Shown here in pieces: positions 27,498 to 36,444 of a stretch of 64,000 nucleotides of DNA (its first letter is position 1; each line of letters opens with the position of its first letter). Position numbers and translations under genes: made by a program. The stretch is taken from assembly GCF_900188125.1 (NCBI RefSeq), contig NZ_FZOW01000017.1, forward strand, positions 1-64,000, given 5' to 3'. This DNA comes from Rhodococcoides kyotonense. GTDB taxonomy: Bacteria > Actinomycetota > Actinomycetes > Mycobacteriales > Mycobacteriaceae. The notes under the pieces are model-generated. The model made no database searches and had not been told where the DNA came from. It saw only the letters and a program-made list of their open reading frames with translations.

Positions 27498-28421
27498 GTG
27501 AAGGCGATCGTGAGCGACGGGGGATTCGGCACGCGGTTCGAGGATGTGCCGGATCCTCTACCTCGGGACGACGAGATTCTGGTGGAGGTGCAGGCGACGT
27601 CGATCAACAGGGCGGATCTGTTGATCGCGTCGAAGCAGCCGCGGGGGACTCAGTTGGGGATCGACTTCGTCGGTACGGTCCTGACGACCGCGGCCGACGG
27701 CTCGGGGCCCGCACGCGGGCAGCGAGTCGTCGGTCTCGCGAAGAACAATTCGTGGTCCGAAGTGGTGGCCGTGTCGACCGATCGCGTCGCGACACTGCCC
27801 GGTGAACTCGACGCACCGGCAGGCGCGGTACTGCCCGTGGCAGGTCTCACGGCTCTGTACGCCCTCGAACGGGCCGGATCGCTTCTCGGCCGCAGCCTTC
27901 TGGTGACCGGTGCGAACGGCGGCGTCGGGCATCTGGCCGTGCAACTCGCGGCGGCGTCGGGCGCGGACGTGATCGCGCAGATTCGTGAGAACGGAAGACA
28001 GTTCGCGCTCGACGAGCTGCCCGACGCGTCCCGCATTTCCATCGAGGCCGCCGATTCGGCAGGCGCCGCACCGATCGACGTACTCCTCGACAGCGTGGGC
28101 GGCGCAGTCACCGCCGGGGCCTTTGCGCGAATACGTAAGGGCGGCAACGCCGTCTTCTTCGGCAACACGGTTCGCGAGGACCTGCATCTGCGCCCCGACT
28201 GGGGCCATGCGCGACCCGGCGTCAGGATCGAATGGTTGTATCTGCTGGACGAGATCACCCGTCGTGACGTGCCTGCAGACTTGAGTGTCCTTGTGCGGCT
28301 TGCCGAAACGCGTCGACTGCGCCCGCACATCGGCGGGTCGTTCGCATGGAGCGACATCGACAAGGCGCTTCGGTCCATCCTCGACCGCGAGGTCGGCGGC
28401 AAGGTCGTTCTGACGCTCTGA
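27498..28421 (+). CDS. quinone oxidoreductase-like MDR enzyme
   Basis: 307 residues, zinc-less medium-chain reductase. GroES-like N-terminal domain (VEVQATSINRADLLIA) and a Rossmann motif in VTGANGGVGHLAVQLAAASG. No catalytic zinc ligands are seen. Likely an NAD(P)H-dependent reductase of a quinone or enone. 37 bp behind the MFS gene, so probably co-transcribed. Confidence 0.85.
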   Translation: MKAIVSDGGFGTRFEDVPDPLPRDDEILVEVQATSINRADLLIASKQPRGTQLGIDFVGTVLTTAADGSGPARGQRVVGLAKNNSWSEVVAVSTDRVATLPGELDAPAGAVLPVAGLTALYALERAGSLLGRSLLVTGANGGVGHLAVQLAAASGADVIAQIRENGRQFALDELPDASRISIEAADSAGAAPIDVLLDSVGGAVTAGAFARIRKGGNAVFFGNTVREDLHLRPDWGHARPGVRIEWLYLLDEITRRDVPADLSVLVRLAETRRLRPHIGGSFAWSDIDKALRSILDREVGGKVVLTL

Positions 28422-28455
28422 TCCACCTCCATCCGACATCAACCGGGAGTTCGAC

Positions 28456-29424
28456 GTGAAAGCATTCTCGTACTACGAATTCGGTGATCCGTCCGTTCTC
28501 GTGCTCGAAGACCGACCGGCGCCGACGGCGGGGCCGGCCGAGGTGGCGATCGACGTCGAAGCGATCGGCGTCAACTTCATCGACACACAGCTGAGGAGAA
28601 ACTCGGCCCCGTTCCCGTCGTCGTTGCCGGGACGGCCTCACGGAGACGTCGTCGGTGTCGTCTCGCATATCGGCACGGGCGTCGACGACGTGAAGGTCGG
28701 TGACCGTGTCGCGGCATGGGGAGTGTCCGACGCGTATGCGGAGGTCGTCGCGGTCGATCGCGCCAATGTCGTTGCGATACCGGAGGACATCGATGCTGCG
28801 GTCGCCACCGCACTCGCGTCGACCGCCCAGGTCGCATACGGCGTGCTGCAGGTGGGACGCGTCGCACGCGGGGAAGTCGTCGTCGTACATGCGGCCGCAG
28901 GCGCGATCGGCCACATCCTCGTCCAGTTGGCCAGGCTCGCGGGGGCGACGGTCGTCGGCACGGTCGGTTCGGCGTCGAAGGCGGACTTCGTGCGTGGGCT
29001 CGGTGCCGATCTGGTGGTCGACTACACGCAGCCTGGCTGGGACGACGAGATCCGTGCACGCTTCGGCGGTGTCGACGTGGTGTGCGACAGCGTCGAAGGC
29101 AGTGTGTTCGAGCCGAGTCTGAACCTGTTGAAACCGTTCGGCCGGTTGGTGTACTTCGGTTTCGCAGGCGCGGGAACAGACACCGCCAAGGCGTCGATGC
29201 TGTCGTTGCTCGGCCTGAAATACGTGGTGGGAACGTCGTTCGATGCCTGGCTCGCAGCTGCCCCCGAGGAAGCAGAGAAGGGTCGTCGGGTCATCACCGA
29301 CTATCTGCGGTCGGGCGAGCTCGACGTCGCTCTGCACGAGGTACTTCCGTTGGCCGAGGCCGCGAACGCGCATCGAATCATCGAGAACAGGCAGCAGTTG
29401 GGCCGTGTGGTGCTGCGGCCATGA
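28456..29424 (+). CDS. quinone oxidoreductase-like MDR enzyme (second)
   Basis: 322 residues, NADPH:quinone reductase type: VEAIGVNFIDTQLRR, then VVVHAAAGAIGHILVQLARLAG for NADPH binding and IIENRQQLGRVVLRP at the end. Its stop overlaps the start of the FAD hydroxylase (ATGA), which couples their translation and argues that they act in the same branch. Confidence 0.87.
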   Translation: MKAFSYYEFGDPSVLVLEDRPAPTAGPAEVAIDVEAIGVNFIDTQLRRNSAPFPSSLPGRPHGDVVGVVSHIGTGVDDVKVGDRVAAWGVSDAYAEVVAVDRANVVAIPEDIDAAVATALASTAQVAYGVLQVGRVARGEVVVVHAAAGAIGHILVQLARLAGATVVGTVGSASKADFVRGLGADLVVDYTQPGWDDEIRARFGGVDVVCDSVEGSVFEPSLNLLKPFGRLVYFGFAGAGTDTAKASMLSLLGLKYVVGTSFDAWLAAAPEEAEKGRRVITDYLRSGELDVALHEVLPLAEAANAHRIIENRQQLGRVVLRP

Positions 29425-31037
29425 CGTCGACCGAGTACGTGGACGTCGCTGTCGTCGGGGCCGGCCCGGCAGGGTTGAGTACCGCGATCTTCCTTGCGTT
29501 GCAGGGCGTCTCGGCGAAGGTGTTCGACAGACGGGGTGGGGTGTCGACGGCGGTGAAAGCAACGGGTCAGTACCCGCACACCATGGAGGCCATGAGGTTG
29601 GCCGGGCTTGCCGACGCGGTGGCGGAGCATTCTCGTCCCGAGCGTTCCGATTTCTCGCTGGTGGTCGCGAAGACGCTCTCGGGCCCCGTCGTACAGACGT
29701 TCGCCAGCGGCGACGCGTTGTCCTTCGACTATGCGACGGACGAGAAGTGGGGCACCGCCAGCCAATCGTCGATGGAACGGATACTGGACGCCCGTGCCCG
29801 CGAACTCGGGGTGCACATCGACTACTCCACGCCCGTGGACGCGGTCGATCAGCAGAACGAGTCCGTCGCACTGACACTCGGAGACGGTAGAACCGTGCGG
29901 GCGCGATACGTCGTCGCCGCCGACGGGTGGCGAAGCGAAGTGCGGCGCCTCAGCGGGATCACGCTCGACGGTCGAGGGGTCGTCGGGAGGGTCTCTCGTG
30001 TGCTGTTCCGTGCCGATCTGACGGATCACCTGGCGCACACGCCCGGTGCGGCGGACGCGTCGAGGTTCGCTGCGATCCACGTCGGGCGCACGGTGGTGTT
30101 CAACACCGAAGTACCTGGCCTGTACGGCTTTTTCAAGAACTCCGTGCGAGGCTCGGAGGACTACCTCACCGGTAAGGCGCACGACGTCGTCGTGCAGGAG
30201 ATGCGGGATGCGCTGGGGGCGCCGGATCTCGACATCGATATCGAGGACGTGTCGACGACGGAGATCGCCTGTGGTGTCGCGTCGAACTTCGTTCGCGGCC
30301 GGGTGATCCTGGCAGGCGATGCCGCGCACATCATGCCGCCGACGGGTGGGATGGGCGGTAACACCGCTTATACGGACGGCATGTATCTGGCGTGGCGATT
30401 GGCTCTCGTCGTACGTGGCCAGGCGGATCCGGAACTGTTGCAGTCCTACGACGCGGAACGACGACCGTATGCGCAGGAGCTGGTGGAACAGCAGTTCGCG
30501 AACATGGTCGACCGCATCGCCCCTGAACTTCGCGATCCTTCTGTGGCCCAGCCTCTTCCGCCGGATCGGTTGGTGTTCGGATATCGGTACCCCAAGGGTG
30601 CCGCGGTGCACGAGGTGGACGACGGTGGATCGTACTTCGAGGATCCTCGTCGGCAGTCGGCACGTCCAGGATCACGAATTCCATTCCTGCGGTTGGGTTC
30701 CGGATCGAATCGAACGTCGACGACGAGGCTGCTGAGCTACCGTTTCACGGTCGTGGCAGGTCGCGAAGGCGACTTCTGGAGAGAGGCACTCGATTCGGTG
30801 CAGGCTTCTCTGGGGCTCGACGTCGACTACCTGCGATGGGGGCACGGCTCATGGGTCGGTGACGAGGACGAGTTCGCCCGCGTGTTCGGAATCGGAGCCA
30901 CCGGTGCGGTTCTGGTGAGGCCCGACCGAATCGTGGCCTGGCGGTCGCTCAGCGGCAACCCGGTGAGTGCCGCGTCAGAGTTGTTGTCTGCGTTCGATGT
31001 TCTGCTGAGGTCGTCGAGTGAACGGATCCTCCAGTAA
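29421..31037 (+). CDS. FAD-dependent aromatic hydroxylase (TcmG/PgaE-like)
   Basis: 538 residues, class A flavoprotein hydroxylase. N-terminal GAGPAGLSTAIFLA dinucleotide motif, the DG motif in VVAADGWRSEVRR, and the FAD-ribityl GD motif AGDAAHIMPPTGGMGGNTAY, followed by a C-terminal thioredoxin-like domain (GATGAVLVRPDRIVAWRS). This is the polyketide hydroxylase type seen in tetracenomycin and angucycline pathways. ATG 29421 is set by the ATGA overlap; the much longer frame upstream belongs to a shadow. Confidence 0.92.
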   Translation: MTSTEYVDVAVVGAGPAGLSTAIFLALQGVSAKVFDRRGGVSTAVKATGQYPHTMEAMRLAGLADAVAEHSRPERSDFSLVVAKTLSGPVVQTFASGDALSFDYATDEKWGTASQSSMERILDARARELGVHIDYSTPVDAVDQQNESVALTLGDGRTVRARYVVAADGWRSEVRRLSGITLDGRGVVGRVSRVLFRADLTDHLAHTPGAADASRFAAIHVGRTVVFNTEVPGLYGFFKNSVRGSEDYLTGKAHDVVVQEMRDALGAPDLDIDIEDVSTTEIACGVASNFVRGRVILAGDAAHIMPPTGGMGGNTAYTDGMYLAWRLALVVRGQADPELLQSYDAERRPYAQELVEQQFANMVDRIAPELRDPSVAQPLPPDRLVFGYRYPKGAAVHEVDDGGSYFEDPRRQSARPGSRIPFLRLGSGSNRTSTTRLLSYRFTVVAGREGDFWREALDSVQASLGLDVDYLRWGHGSWVGDEDEFARVFGIGATGAVLVRPDRIVAWRSLSGNPVSAASELLSAFDVLLRSSSERILQ

Positions 31038-31095
31038 AGATCGAGCGCACGGTGTCACTGTCGGGTACCCGACCACGACGATGGGACTTGAGACT

Positions 31096-31872
31096 ATGGC
31101 GAATCGAGCAGCACTGGTAACCGGTGGCACCAGCGGAATCGGCCTTGCGGTGACGCGCAAGCTTGCGGAGGACGGTTTCGATGTCTTCGTCTGCTCGCGC
31201 GATGCGGGAGCGGTCAAGGATGTGGTGTCGGCCTTCGAGGGACAAGGGCTCCGCGTCGACGGCATAGCCGCCGACGTCACGAATCCGAAGGACGTGACGA
31301 ACCTTGTTGCAGCAGCGGTGAGTCGATGGGGATCGGTGGACGTTCTCGTCAACAACGCCGGACGAAACGGCGGCGGTATCACGGCCGACATCGACGACGA
31401 CCTCTGGAACAGTGTCATCGAGACGAACCTGAACAGCGTGTTCCGAACCACCCGCGAGGTGCTGAACAACGGCAAGATCTTCGCCTCGGGTTCGGGGCGG
31501 ATCATCAACATCGCGTCGACCGGTGGCAAGCAGGGTGTCGCGTTCGCGGCGCCGTACTCGGCGGCCAAGCACGGCGTCATCGGGTTCACCAAGGCTCTCG
31601 GCAAGGAACTGGCCGAGAGCGGTGTGACGGTCAACGCCGTGTGCCCGGGCTATGTGGAAACTCCTATGGCCGAGCGTGTTCGGCAGGGGTATGCATCGCA
31701 CTGGGGTATCACCGAGGGGGCGGTGTTGGAGAAGTTCGAGGCGAAGATCCCCCTCGGCCGCTATTCGACGCCGGAGGAGGTCGCGGGCATGGTGGCGTAC
31801 CTGGCAGGCGAACTCGCGGGTTCGGTCACTGCCCAGGCCGTCAACGTGTGCGGCGGCCTGGGCAACTACTGA
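31096..31872 (+). CDS. type II PKS ketoreductase, ActIII-like
   Basis: 258 residues. TGGTSGIGLAV, VNNAGRNGGG, IASTGGKQGV, YSAAKHGVIGFTKAL and the C-terminal AQAVNVCGGLGNY are signature blocks of ActIII-type C9 ketoreductases acting on the ACP-bound polyketide. YSAAK contains the catalytic Tyr and Lys. Start taken at ATG 31096 (MANRAALVTGG); longer starts at 31081 or 31018 cannot be excluded as no ribosome site is clear. It ends 6 bp from the convergent O-methyltransferase gene. Confidence 0.93.
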   Translation: MANRAALVTGGTSGIGLAVTRKLAEDGFDVFVCSRDAGAVKDVVSAFEGQGLRVDGIAADVTNPKDVTNLVAAAVSRWGSVDVLVNNAGRNGGGITADIDDDLWNSVIETNLNSVFRTTREVLNNGKIFASGSGRIINIASTGGKQGVAFAAPYSAAKHGVIGFTKALGKELAESGVTVNAVCPGYVETPMAERVRQGYASHWGITEGAVLEKFEAKIPLGRYSTPEEVAGMVAYLAGELAGSVTAQAVNVCGGLGNY

Positions 31873-31878
31873 AGGTAT

Positions 31879-32919
31879 TCAGCCCCTGGCGATCAGCAGA
31901 CCGTTGGCGCCGGGGGCCGTCTCCAGTAGGTCGAGTTCGTCGATGTGGCGAAATCCCACCTCGGAGAGGAGAGTGCGATACTCGTCGCGCGTTCGATTCC
32001 GACCGGCGTGAGTTTCGAGAATCATGTGAATACCGTGCATGACAGCGGTTTCCGGCGTGGACCGCGAGGAGTCGTCGAAGAACGTCTCCGCGACGATGAC
32101 TGCCCCGCCGGGTTCGACTGCGGCCCTGCATCTCCCGGCAAGATCCACCACGTCGCGGTCCGACCAGTCGGCCAGCACGTTCGAGAGCAGAATCGCGTCG
32201 TGGCCGGTGGGTATCGGATCGGTCCAGAAATCGCCGGCAACCAGCGTCACCCCGGTTCTGTCGGCGATGTTCTCTGCGGCGAGCTCGATCGTGGGTGGGC
32301 GATCGAACAGAGTGAAGTGTAGTTCGGGGTAGTGTTCGGCGAATTCGAGGCAATAGGCGCCGATTCCGCCACCGAGATCCAGTACGGAGCCGAACCCACC
32401 GAAGTCGAAGGACCGCGCGATGATCGACGCGGTCCATCGCGTGCCGGGGTCGAGGGCGCCGCGAAACCTGGCGCGTGCAACCTCCGGATCGGGATGCGAG
32501 TCGAGAGGCCGCTGATTGGGCCACGACGTCGGTGCATCGCTGCGGACAGCGTCCGCCAGAGTGGTCCAGCCCTGATAGCCGCGGAAGTCGTTGAACAGCA
32601 GGAAGTCGCCGAAGTAGTACGGCTGTCCGCGGACCAGGAAGTCCGCGGCGACCGTGCTGTTGCAGAAGAGGGGCTCGCCGGAATCCTGTTCTGTCCTGGC
32701 GACGAGGCCCAGCCCGACGCAGCCGTCGAGCAGTAGTTGTGCTGTTCTGGCGGGCAGGCCCGTCGTGTCGGCGAAGGTCGATGCGGGCACTCCGGACGGG
32801 GTCTGCGCAAGTGCGTCGAACGTGCCCACTTCGACTGCGACGGCCAGCAGGCGTGCGCGGCGGAATCCTGCGGCGATGCTCATCAGTGTCATGGGGTTCG
32901 ACGTGGGTAGATCGGTCAT
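31879..32919 (-). CDS. SAM-dependent O-methyltransferase
   Basis: 346 residues, hydroxyneurosporene/acetylserotonin-type OMT: N-terminal dimerisation winged helix (FRRARLLAVAVEVGTFDALAQ) and class I Rossmann domain with SAM motif VLDLGGGIGAYCLEFA, then WTDPIPTGHDAILLSNVLADW. Typical of phenolic hydroxyl methylation in aromatic polyketides. ATG 32919 lies 9 bp from GAGG. Confidence 0.9.
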   Translation of the reverse strand: MTDLPTSNPMTLMSIAAGFRRARLLAVAVEVGTFDALAQTPSGVPASTFADTTGLPARTAQLLLDGCVGLGLVARTEQDSGEPLFCNSTVAADFLVRGQPYYFGDFLLFNDFRGYQGWTTLADAVRSDAPTSWPNQRPLDSHPDPEVARARFRGALDPGTRWTASIIARSFDFGGFGSVLDLGGGIGAYCLEFAEHYPELHFTLFDRPPTIELAAENIADRTGVTLVAGDFWTDPIPTGHDAILLSNVLADWSDRDVVDLAGRCRAAVEPGGAVIVAETFFDDSSRSTPETAVMHGIHMILETHAGRNRTRDEYRTLLSEVGFRHIDELDLLETAPGANGLLIARG

Positions 32920-32933
32920 GAGCACCAGCCTCG

Positions 32934-33989
32934 TCAGCTGCGGTCGAGTCGCGCTCCATTGGCTCTACAGGTGTCGGTGAATCGAAGGATCGCGCAGGTC
33001 CAGCTGAACCCGGCTCCGACACCGAGCATCAGGCAGTGATCACCCTCGGCGACGGTACGGGTGCGCAGCAGGTGGTCGAGTCCGGCGATCTGATCGCCGG
33101 GTCCGAGGTGGCCGACTGTTCGTGTCCACTCCCACAGTGTCTTCTCGATCGGAATGCCCAGGGGCGTCAGGAAACCGGCTTCGAGCCGACGACGCCCGAA
33201 GTTGGGGACGACGACGTGCGCGACGTCGTCGATGGTGAGTCCACTGTCGTCCAGTGCCGCGGCCACGACGTCGAGCAGACCGCGTGACACCCGCGCGACG
33301 GTCGTGCCGGAACCCGCGCGGGAAATGTATTGCCGCTTCAACAGATCCAGGTTCACCGGTGTCCGATACTGCAGAGACGTGCGCGCGAACGGATCATCGC
33401 CGCGATGCATTCGCTCGAGTTCCGGCTCGGAGCGACTGTGTATCGCGATCAACTGCGCGAAGCCTTCCGTGCCCAGGATCAGCGCCGTGCCTCCGTCTCC
33501 GTACACAGTTCCGGGGTCGCTGCGCCAGCGGTCGAAGTGTGGCTGCACGAACCGGTCTCCTGTGGTGATCAACGCGTGGTCCAGCGAGGACGATCCTAGG
33601 TAGTTCGCGGCGATCTGCAGCGCTGCCATACCGCCGTTCGACGCCTGTCGGATCTCCAGCGCGAGGGCACGCCGCGCGCCTGTTCTGCGCTGGACGTAGG
33701 ACGCGGCCGGCCAGATGTCGTGGCCTTGGTAGGTGAAGTTCGCGTGCAGGAGCAGGCCGATGCTCTCGGGGTCGATTCCGCTGTGTTTCAACGCTTTCTC
33801 TGCGGCAGAAGCAGCGAGATCGGGCGGGGCGACGTCCTCGGACGTTGCGGCCGACTGCATCGCCGTCGACCGTGCGAGCGCGGGTGCACAGTGGCCTGCC
33901 GCGACAGCATCACCGATGTCGACGAGATCACCTATCTGACTCGACACGGCAGCGACGAACAGCTCGGGTGCGGACGTCGGCGAGGTCAC
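32934..33989 (-). CDS. KSIII-like starter-unit enzyme with Ser at the nucleophile site
   Basis: 351 residues, thiolase-fold ketoacyl-ACP synthase III family. The segment normally holding the catalytic Cys reads EIRQASNGGMAAL with Ser117 at that place. The C-terminal half has TVGHLGPGDQIAG where FabH has the Asn motif, and PNFGRRRLEAG where FabH has HQAN. A Ser at this position is also found in DpsC of daunorubicin biosynthesis, which uses propionyl-CoA. GTG 33989 has a strong GAAGGAG 7 bp upstream. It diverges from the AT gene and is followed by the O-methyltransferase gene. Confidence 0.88.
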   Translation of the reverse strand: MTSPTSAPELFVAAVSSQIGDLVDIGDAVAAGHCAPALARSTAMQSAATSEDVAPPDLAASAAEKALKHSGIDPESIGLLLHANFTYQGHDIWPAASYVQRRTGARRALALEIRQASNGGMAALQIAANYLGSSSLDHALITTGDRFVQPHFDRWRSDPGTVYGDGGTALILGTEGFAQLIAIHSRSEPELERMHRGDDPFARTSLQYRTPVNLDLLKRQYISRAGSGTTVARVSRGLLDVVAAALDDSGLTIDDVAHVVVPNFGRRRLEAGFLTPLGIPIEKTLWEWTRTVGHLGPGDQIAGLDHLLRTRTVAEGDHCLMLGVGAGFSWTCAILRFTDTCRANGARLDRS

Positions 33990-34121
33990 GGGCAGCTCCT
34001 TCTCACTCGAAGGCTCCAGCATCGGGTCCGCGGCTTCAGCCTCGCTACAACGGCGATGGACTTGCAGCAGCGTATCGATCCTGGACCGGCTCTCGAGCGC
34101 AGTGGGCAATCGTTTCGACGC

Positions 34122-35144
34122 ATGATCGATGCTGCGCTCGTATTTCCCGGCCAAGGTGCCCAACAACCCAGGATGGGTGCGGGATTGAGCGGGCGAGTCC
34201 GCAACTTCGACGCGCACTTCCTCGAAGCCCTCACCGCGTGGGGTCTCGATACCGACCACCTCGTCAGCGTGTGGTCGGCGAGCGGGTCCGACAGCGGAGT
34301 CGATGACGCAGTGGCGTCGCAACCGTTGTTGTTCGCGCTGAACTACGCGCTGGGCAGGTCGGTGATCGACCATGGAGTTCGGCCCAGCTTCCTGCTCGGT
34401 CACAGTGTCGGTGAAGTCGTCGCCGCCGTGCTCGCGGACGTCATGTCGCTGCACGACGCGGCAGCGATCATGTCGAATCGAATTGCCCATATCGCCGACG
34501 CACCTGCGGGAATCATGCTCGCGGTCAGCGCATCACGTGCCGACGTCGAGCCCTTTCTGTCGGAGCATGTCAGCATCGGGGCGCACAATGCGCCACGGCA
34601 GGTGGTGCTCGTCGGGACGACGGAGCCGATGATCGCGGCGGAGGCGCGGATCGACGACGCCGGATTCTTCACCCGTCGAGCGAAATCGAACCTACCGTTT
34701 CACAGTCCTGTTCTATTGGAGTCCGCTCTTCGTGCGGTACCGGACATAGAGTCTCGGTCATTGCGCCCACCTACCATCCCCATCGTCTCGGGATACACCG
34801 GACAGTTCCTGTCCGACGAGGAAGCGACGTCAGCGCACTACTGGGCGAGGCAGCCGGCAGCGCCGGTGTACTTTTCGGACGCGTTGACGACACTGCTCGA
34901 CGCCGGGCCTTCGGTGTTCGTCGAATGTGGCCCCGGACGAAGCTTGTCGAGTATCGCTCGTCGTTCCAAAGCAGTGACCTCAGGGGCGACGACCGTGGTT
35001 TCGTTGCTGCCCGCTCGTTCCGGCAACGACGCGTCGGATCTGGAGTCGTATCGAGGAGCTCTGGCTTCCCTTGCAGCGCATGGCAAGAGCGTCCAGAGCG
35101 ACTACACCGATGCTCGAGACCTCGCTGACACAGTGGTCGAATGA
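34122..35144 (+). CDS. stand-alone acyltransferase (malonyl-CoA:ACP transacylase type)
   Basis: 340 residues. FPGQGAQQ near the start, catalytic Ser95 in GHSVGE, and His in SNLPFHSPVLLES. FabD-like fold. A separate AT is unusual in type II PKS loci but occurs as DpsD beside DpsC in anthracycline clusters. Together with the divergent KSIII-like gene it suggests selection of a particular starter unit. ATG 34122 gives MIDAALVFPGQGAQ; longer frames upstream run antisense through the KSIII gene. Confidence 0.9.
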   Translation: MIDAALVFPGQGAQQPRMGAGLSGRVRNFDAHFLEALTAWGLDTDHLVSVWSASGSDSGVDDAVASQPLLFALNYALGRSVIDHGVRPSFLLGHSVGEVVAAVLADVMSLHDAAAIMSNRIAHIADAPAGIMLAVSASRADVEPFLSEHVSIGAHNAPRQVVLVGTTEPMIAAEARIDDAGFFTRRAKSNLPFHSPVLLESALRAVPDIESRSLRPPTIPIVSGYTGQFLSDEEATSAHYWARQPAAPVYFSDALTTLLDAGPSVFVECGPGRSLSSIARRSKAVTSGATTVVSLLPARSGNDASDLESYRGALASLAAHGKSVQSDYTDARDLADTVVE

Positions 35145-35178
35145 ATCGTGGCCGTCGCACACAACGATCGGGGTACAC

Positions 35179-36444
35179 ATGGCACGCCGGGTAGTCATCA
35201 CAGGGATCGGCACCGTCGCACCGGGCGATCCGGGCGTCGAGTCGTTCTGGAATCTGATCTCGTCGGGAACCACCGCGACGCGGAGAATCACCCAATTCGA
35301 TCCCGAAGCGTATCGGTCGCAGATCGCCGCGGAGTGTAACTTCTCCGGTACCGCACTGGGTTTGAGTTCGCGGCAGGTGCGGCAGTTGGACCGAGCGACA
35401 CAGTTCGCACTCGTCGCCGCACGCGAGGCGATCGGCAACAGTGGTATCGATCTGCACCGGATCCCTCCGTATCGGATCGGTGTTGCCTTCGGAAGTGCAG
35501 TCGGATGCACCACCGCCATGGAACGCGAGTACGCAGTGCTCAGCAACGACGGCCAGGATTGGTTGGTGGACAGCGACTTCGCAGTGAACGAACTCTACGA
35601 CCACTTCGTTCCGAGTTCGATTGCGGCGGAACTGGCTCGCGACATACAGGCTGAGGGTCCGGTTGCTCTGATCTCGGACGGTTGCACGTCGGGACTGGAT
35701 GCGATCGGGTACGCGAGCGACTTGATCCGCGAAGGAACCGCCGACGTCGTGCTCTCCGGAGGTACCGATGCGCCGATCTCACCGATCACGTTGGCCTGCT
35801 TCGACGCGATCAAAGCGACGAGTCCACGCAACGACGATCCCGAGACTGCCTCCCGGCCTTTCGATTCCAGTCGTAACGGTCTGGTACTCGGGGAGGGGGC
35901 GGCAGCGCTCGTCCTGGAGGAGCTCGAACATGCCCGGGCGCGCAACGCGCCTATCCTCGCGGAGGTCGCGGGATTCGGTAGTCGTAGCAATGCTTTTCAC
36001 ATGACGGGGCTCCGTGCGGACGGTGCGGAGATGGCGTACGCGATCGACGAAGCGCTGGGGGAGGCGAGGCTCGACGCATCCGAGCTGCACTACATCAACG
36101 CACACGGCTCGAGCACGAAACAGAACGACCGACACGAGACGGCAGCGTTCAAGCGAAGTCTCGGACGTTGGGCGTACAAGACGCCGGTCAGTTCGATCAA
36201 ATCGATGATCGGCCACTCGCTCGGTGCCATCGGTGCACTGGAGATAGCGGCGTGTGCTCTGGCGATGCAGCACGACGTCATCCCACCGACCGCAAATCTG
36301 CACGACGCCGATCCTCTGTGCGATCTCGACTACGTGCCTCTGGTTGCACGTGAAACCACGGTCGACGCCGTGCTGAGCGTCGGAAGTGGATTCGGCGGTT
36401 TCCAGAGTGCAGTCGTCCTCGCTCGCCACGACAGGAGGAACTGA
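35179..36444 (+). CDS. type II PKS ketosynthase alpha (KS-alpha)
   Basis: 421 residues. The nucleophile Cys169 lies in ISDGCTSGLDAIG, and the two His motifs are in NAHGSSTKQND and SIKSMIGHSLGAIGA. It condenses malonyl units on the ACP. ATG 35179 gives MARRVVITGIGTVAPG, the normal N-terminus. The stop shares a base with the CLF start (TGATG), the classical KS-CLF coupling. Confidence 0.95.
   Translation: MARRVVITGIGTVAPGDPGVESFWNLISSGTTATRRITQFDPEAYRSQIAAECNFSGTALGLSSRQVRQLDRATQFALVAAREAIGNSGIDLHRIPPYRIGVAFGSAVGCTTAMEREYAVLSNDGQDWLVDSDFAVNELYDHFVPSSIAAELARDIQAEGPVALISDGCTSGLDAIGYASDLIREGTADVVLSGGTDAPISPITLACFDAIKATSPRNDDPETASRPFDSSRNGLVLGEGAAALVLEELEHARARNAPILAEVAGFGSRSNAFHMTGLRADGAEMAYAIDEALGEARLDASELHYINAHGSSTKQNDRHETAAFKRSLGRWAYKTPVSSIKSMIGHSLGAIGALEIAACALAMQHDVIPPTANLHDADPLCDLDYVPLVARETTVDAVLSVGSGFGGFQSAVVLARHDRRN

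Noticed and set aside
28716-29420. N-terminal extension of the FAD hydroxylase
   Set aside because: It overlaps the MDR gene in another frame and reads as Arg/Gly-rich shadow; the ATGA overlap fixes the start at 29421.
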